Shown here: piece by piece, positions 60,678 to 64,000 of the stretch
How positions within the stretch are numbered: the first letter of the stretch is position 1
Layout: each line of letters starts with the position of its first letter
Source: Paenibacillus_AQ nitricinens
GTDB lineage: Bacteria > Bacillota > Bacilli > Paenibacillales > Paenibacillaceae
DNA length: 64,000 nucleotides
Direction of reading: 5' to 3'
Assembly: GCF_052056485.1 (NCBI RefSeq)
Contig: NZ_CP183948.1
Span: 372,001 to 436,000, forward strand
Notes under the pieces: generated by a model
Seen by the model: the letters and a program-made list of their open reading frames with translations, nothing else
What the model was told of the DNA's origin: nothing
Database searches by the model: none
Program-made: the position numbers and the translations under genes

Positions 60678-62234
60678 ATGCTTCAGTATATTGAAGAAGC
60701 GAGACGAGGAGACCGTCAAGCTTTTGAACAGATCGTTAGGCATTTTACACCAATGGCGAATGCAGTTGCGTATGAAAAGCTCCACGATTATCAATTAGCG
60801 GAGGATGCTGTGCAGGAAGCCTTCACAGAAGCCTTCCTGAATTTGAATAAATTACGGGCAGTAGAGGCATTTCCGGGCTGGTTTAAAGCGATTGTTACAA
60901 GGCAATGTTATCGAATCTTGCGAAGAAAGCAGCATCCTGCATTACCCTACGATGAAGCTGTGCAATCGACAGAATCTTCATGTAGTGTGGCGGACATTAT
61001 TGAGAAAAAAGAAGCGCGGCGTCTGCTCCACGAGTCTATAGCTGCATTGACATCCAATATGCGGATTGCCGTTCAATTATATTATTTTCAGGGATATTCC
61101 CTTCAAGAGATTGCTGACTTTCTGGGAACCTCAGTCCCGGTATTGAAGAAACGACTCTTTGATGCTCGCCGCAAGCTTAAAGGTGCGCTACCTGTTGCGG
61201 ATGTCCTCTCCGTGTTCAATCATTTGTACGAAGGAGGAAAAGGTGTGCTTCATATTGTAAACGGAGATGTAGTGGGAGATAAGCTGCGTCAGGGAATTGT
61301 GCAAGGGGATGTATTAGTATGGAGAGAGGTCTACTCTCATGGGCCGGTCTTTTTAGAGCCTGCGGAACAGAATAACCGCTTAGTAAGAGCGCATTATTTA
61401 GAACAAACGATGGGGATTCCGCAGAAGGAATTTATACAGAGCAGTAAGGAACAGGAAAAGATCTTAGCTGATTTTCATAAATATGATGAAGTTGTATTAT
61501 GGTTCGAGCATGATCTATTCGATCAGACGATGCTGTGCTATTTGCTCCATTGGTTCTCGAAGCAGAAGAAGGGATCCACGAAGCTGAGTTTATTGTGCAT
61601 TGGAGAATATCCCGGCATTGAGCTGTTTCGAGGACTTGGACAACTGTCTGTAGAGCAAATGGAGACTTTATCAGGAACGTGGAAGTTAATCGGCGACAAG
61701 GAGCTAGAGTTAGGCCAATCACTCTGGGAAGCCTATGTATCACCTAATCCAGAAACGCTGCAACAACGTTTAACCACAGATACGTCCACTTTGCCATTTG
61801 CACATGACGCCTTCATAGCGCATTTATCTCGGTTCCCATCAACCAATAATGGACTTGGTATCGTAGAACAGATGACTCTGGAGATGATTCATGCTGGAAT
61901 GAACTCCCCTTACGAGTTGTTCAAAAATGTGGGGGATAAGTTACATATCTTAGGTATGGGCGACTTGCAATATTGGCATATTCTAAGACAGATGGCACAA
62001 CGCCCGTACCCATTGCTGCAAACCTATGGGTTCAATGATTTTCCTGGTTATAACGATCCAGTAATGCCATTCAAAGACTGCGAGCTTGCATTAACCGAGC
62101 TAGGCAAAAGTGTATGGGCTGGAAATGAAGACTGGGTTCAGAAAAAAGGAGTCGATGAATGGTATGGAGGGGTGCATCTGCAAGGATCGACTCCACGATG
62201 GCGATGGAATTTTTCTTCGCAAACGATTCAATGA
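60678..62234 (+). CDS. ECF sigma factor fused to a DUF1835-type domain
   Basis: 518 residues from ATG 60678; a TTG at 60642 lies in the promoter and is rejected. Residues 1-165 are a full ECF-type sigma: region 2 DRQAFEQIVRHF and YQLAEDAVQEAFTEAFLNLN, region 4 SNMRIAVQLYYFQGYSLQEI then ADFLGTSVPVLKKRL. From about residue 185 the protein continues as HIVNGDVVGDKLRQGIVQGD and VLVWREVYSHGPV, the DUF1835 signature, followed by a DUF3658-type C-terminal part. No anti-sigma gene is next to it; the fused domain may be the internal regulator. Confidence 0.85.
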   Translation: MLQYIEEARRGDRQAFEQIVRHFTPMANAVAYEKLHDYQLAEDAVQEAFTEAFLNLNKLRAVEAFPGWFKAIVTRQCYRILRRKQHPALPYDEAVQSTESSCSVADIIEKKEARRLLHESIAALTSNMRIAVQLYYFQGYSLQEIADFLGTSVPVLKKRLFDARRKLKGALPVADVLSVFNHLYEGGKGVLHIVNGDVVGDKLRQGIVQGDVLVWREVYSHGPVFLEPAEQNNRLVRAHYLEQTMGIPQKEFIQSSKEQEKILADFHKYDEVVLWFEHDLFDQTMLCYLLHWFSKQKKGSTKLSLLCIGEYPGIELFRGLGQLSVEQMETLSGTWKLIGDKELELGQSLWEAYVSPNPETLQQRLTTDTSTLPFAHDAFIAHLSRFPSTNNGLGIVEQMTLEMIHAGMNSPYELFKNVGDKLHILGMGDLQYWHILRQMAQRPYPLLQTYGFNDFPGYNDPVMPFKDCELALTELGKSVWAGNEDWVQKKGVDEWYGGVHLQGSTPRWRWNFSSQTIQ

Positions 62235-62254
62235 TATAAAGATTGTAAGTTAGA

Positions 62255-62305
62255 GAAGGGGCTGTCTCAAAAGTAGTGAATGCTACTTAGAGGCAGCTTC
62301 TTTTC
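62255..62305 (+). terminator. terminator after the sigma/DUF1835 gene
   Basis: Outer stem GCTGTCTC / GAGGCAGC and inner GTAG/CTAC, followed by T-rich sequence. Confidence 0.8.
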
Positions 62306-62317
62306 TTGAGAATAATT

Positions 62318-62444
62318 AGGGGAAAAATCCCTGAAAAATACTGACTTTTGCTTTAAATGAATAGAATTAGGGAATTTATCCCTAAAATCGGGGTAATATC
62401 TATACTTTTCAACAAATCGGTCGAATTTTAGGGAGATATTCCCT
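62318..62444. repeat. array of three AGGGA-N5-TCCCT palindromes
   Basis: Copies start at 62318, 62369 and 62430, giving centre spacings of 51 and 61. Flanks extend pairing to TTAGGGA...TCCCTAA in the second copy. A fourth, cut by the window end, begins at 63988 beyond the insertion element. No gene lies in 62306-62460. Confidence 0.65.
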
Positions 62445-62460
62445 GCTATGAACGAATTCG

Positions 62461-62732
62461 TCAATTCCCCTGTTTTCCCCTTTAAACCAAAGGGTTTTCA
62501 ATCCCTTGGGCACAGAGACAAAATGCAAGTCGTCGGCTGGCAATCTGCTATCCGTGGGTTGGTTACCACATGTTATGCCTACGTCGAAAGAGCTTCCGCA
62601 AACTAATTTCGCACGTCAGATCAGGGATCCTGTGCATAGGGAATTCACGGATTCTCCTCGTACCTTTCTCTTTGTCTCCATGCCCCAAGGATTCAAATCT
62701 CTTGGGATATTTTTTATTCTTTCTTATTCGAA
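62461..62732 (-). ncRNA. candidate bridge-RNA region of the IS
   Basis: 272 bases after the transposase stop contain no gene. Two similar hairpins flank it: CCAAAGGG...CCCTTGG at 62487-62509 and CCCCAAGG...CTTGGG at 62684-62706. Inverted arms of about 25 bp (62499-62523 with 62671-62695) are also present. IS1111-type elements are known to carry their bridge RNA at the 3' end. The call rests on position and folding only. Confidence 0.45.
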
Positions 62733-63848
62733 TTATGCCATTCTTCGTTCTGCGTCTACCGCAATCGACCAGATGAATCCAACTAACTCACGACCTACTG
62801 CAGCCATGGTTAAATTTCGGTGCTTCCCGCGTCTGACTAACTTCAGATACTTGCTGTGTAACCGTTCTTGGGCCTTCCACGACGTTTCATGCACATGAGC
62901 ACTTTGCCCCTCCAATCGCACGGTTAAATCTCCTTTAATCGCTGGACGGTGACGGTAACTCCATGCAGACTCTACCAGTGCGCGCCTTACTCCAGAATTT
63001 CCGACTTTTGTAAGACTACCTCTTTTGGTGCTTGCTCCCGATGAATACTCCCGTGGGACGAGTCCCAGATAACTCATGAGCTGAGCCGGTGAACGAAAAC
63101 GCTCGAAATTCCCAATCTCAACCACTAAAGTCATAGCTGTCAGCAGAGCGATTCCCCGCAGACCTTGCAATGCTTGAATGACAGGTGCGTAGGGACAGAT
63201 CTGCGCTTCTTCTCGCATTGCGGCTTCAAGGCGCTTGATTCGCTCCTCCACTTCCCGGAGCTGTTGCAGGGATTCGGTGAAAACTCGTTCTTGAGCTGCA
63301 TGATCAAACCTCAGCATGGACAACCATTCCCGGTACCTTTTGGTCCAGCGTTTTTTCATGCCCTCTGGCTTGTGAATTTGATGGCGCAACAAAAAATGAA
63401 TGAGTCGTTGCCGAGCCCGATGTAGGTCTTGCCTAGCATCTTCTCGCGCACGAATAAGATCTCGTAAGGCTTCGAGTTCTGGAGTCGGTACATAAATCGC
63501 AGTCAATTCTCCTGCACGGTGGAGCTGAGCCAGTTTTTCAGCATCCCGTCGATCTGTTTTTATGGCATCGCCAGGGCGCTGTGGCATACGCGAAGGTGCG
63601 ATCACCACGCAGGAAATCCCCATCTTCGTCAACCAGCGGTACAAGTCATATCCGGTAGGTCCAGCTTCATAGCAGACCTCTAGCGTAATCCCTGAACCTT
63701 TGAGTTTCCGAATTATTTTAGCGACTGCATCAGGGGTATGGGGAATGGCTCCATAATATCGCGCGGGTTCTCGACCCTCATCTGCAATGGCCACCGCAAT
63801 TTTTTCTTTAGATACATCCAAACCAACGTATTTTATGGTATTCTTCAT
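62733..63848 (-). CDS. IS110-family transposase (DEDD recombinase)
   Basis: 371 residues from ATG 63848, eight bases after AAAGGAG; a frame from 63902 is open but lacks such a site. The N-terminal RuvC-like DEDD domain shows VGLDVSKEK, Glu in CYEAGPTGYDLYRW, and DRRDAEKLAQL with the two acids. The C-terminal Tnp_20 domain has GLVPREYSSGASTKRGSLTK then VGNSGVRRAL, including the catalytic Ser. The protein appears complete and intact, so the element may be active. It acts with a bridge RNA in studied relatives. Confidence 0.93.
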   Translation of the reverse strand: MKNTIKYVGLDVSKEKIAVAIADEGREPARYYGAIPHTPDAVAKIIRKLKGSGITLEVCYEAGPTGYDLYRWLTKMGISCVVIAPSRMPQRPGDAIKTDRRDAEKLAQLHRAGELTAIYVPTPELEALRDLIRAREDARQDLHRARQRLIHFLLRHQIHKPEGMKKRWTKRYREWLSMLRFDHAAQERVFTESLQQLREVEERIKRLEAAMREEAQICPYAPVIQALQGLRGIALLTAMTLVVEIGNFERFRSPAQLMSYLGLVPREYSSGASTKRGSLTKVGNSGVRRALVESAWSYRHRPAIKGDLTVRLEGQSAHVHETSWKAQERLHSKYLKLVRRGKHRNLTMAAVGRELVGFIWSIAVDAERRMA

Positions 63849-63939
63849 AGTAACAGCTCCTTTCGTATGTAGCTCTGAAATGGTTGTCCTTTTAACTTCC
63901 ATTTTAACCTACGGTGTGCGAAACAGGGGCTGCTTTTCG

Positions 63940-64000
63940 TTCATCATAACTAATCACTAGACAAATGAACAGAATATCAGATTTTTTAGGGAGAAATTCC
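63940..64000. other. right flank of the insertion, no gene
   Basis: This is the sequence that was contiguous with the left flank at 62460 before insertion. It ends with AGGGAGAAATTCC (63988-64000), an incomplete copy of the palindrome array. Confidence 0.5.

Larger units (their letters stand above)
62461..63939 (-). mobile_element. IS110-family, IS1111-type insertion sequence
   Basis: About 1.48 kb with one transposase gene. Subterminal inverted repeats CCCCTGTTT (62467-62475) and AAACAGGGG (63921-63929) are as expected for the IS1111 subgroup. There is no target duplication. The left flank ends ATGAACGAATTCG and the right flank starts TTCGTTCAT, so removing the element with one TTCG restores the perfect 18-bp palindrome ATGAACGAATTCGTTCAT. 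Boundaries are uncertain by the shared four bases. Confidence 0.8.

Noticed and set aside
62318..62444. CRISPR array
   Set aside because: Palindromes are only 15-21 bp, the two spacings differ and no cas gene is present.
62506..62898. 130-codon plus-strand frame in the IS
   Set aside because: It is antisense to the transposase end and crosses the non-coding RNA-like region; no protein features.

Overview
The window looks like chromosome from a Gram-positive, low-to-mid GC, spore-former-type Bacillota, most likely Paenibacillus or a close relative. This rests on the mix of strong AGGAGG ribosome-binding sites with GTG/TTG starts, a SinR/TasA/SipW matrix locus, a B. subtilis yce-type Ter cluster, CsoR/CopZ/CopA, a LytS/LytT pair, OdhAB and many two-component genes. 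No rRNA, tRNA or CRISPR array was seen.

Layout: 1-8.3 kb holds a cut-off histidine kinase with a C39-like peptidase, type I pullulanase, an orphan GltD, a phosphodiesterase, and AguA/AguB (agmatine to putrescine). 8.4-20.9 kb is one long co-oriented Ter stress cluster: TerB, four TerD-type proteins, TerC, then a five-gene enzyme module (CitE-like, phosphoribosyltransferase/TRSP, StiP-like, HAD, ATP-grasp), then XpaC-like and TelA. A strongly foldable leader lies inside it, before the CitE-like gene. 21-26.5 kb has a formate/nitrite-type channel, a PAS kinase and a TPM-domain membrane protein. 26.5-33 kb has two cyclic-di-GMP enzymes (GGDEF-EAL and GGDEF) and a chemoreceptor. 33.6-37.4 kb has LytS/LytT with an OFA-family transporter. 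37.7-39.3 kb has an ECF sigma factor and its membrane partner. 39.7-43.9 kb is odhAB. 44.3-48 kb is the biofilm-matrix locus. 48-55.6 kb has an aldo/keto reductase, a PadR/MFS efflux operon, the copper operon and a nitroreductase. 55.7-60 kb has an ABC transporter with its own kinase/regulator pair. 60-62.3 kb has an IF-3-like paralogue and an ECF sigma factor fused to a DUF1835-type domain. 62.3-64 kb has a palindrome array split by an IS110/IS1111-type element.

The most coherent story is cyclic-di-GMP control of matrix production. A class I cyclic-di-GMP riboswitch leads directly into a 51-aa SinI-type antirepressor. The SinR-type repressor is convergent to it, and the tapA-like/sipW/tasA operon has several SinR-type GTTCTTT boxes in its control region. 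The cyclic-di-GMP enzymes 15 kb away could supply the signal.

Three kinds of non-coding structure deserve attention. First, four copies of a hairpin repeat related to AAACGCTT...AAGGCGTTT are scattered across the window. Second, two intergenic dyad arrays (39.3 kb and 62.3 kb) have different arm sequences but the same 51/61 centre-to-centre spacing. Third, the IS sits exactly within what would be an 18-bp perfect palindrome and carries a foldable 3' non-coding end that is a candidate bridge RNA.
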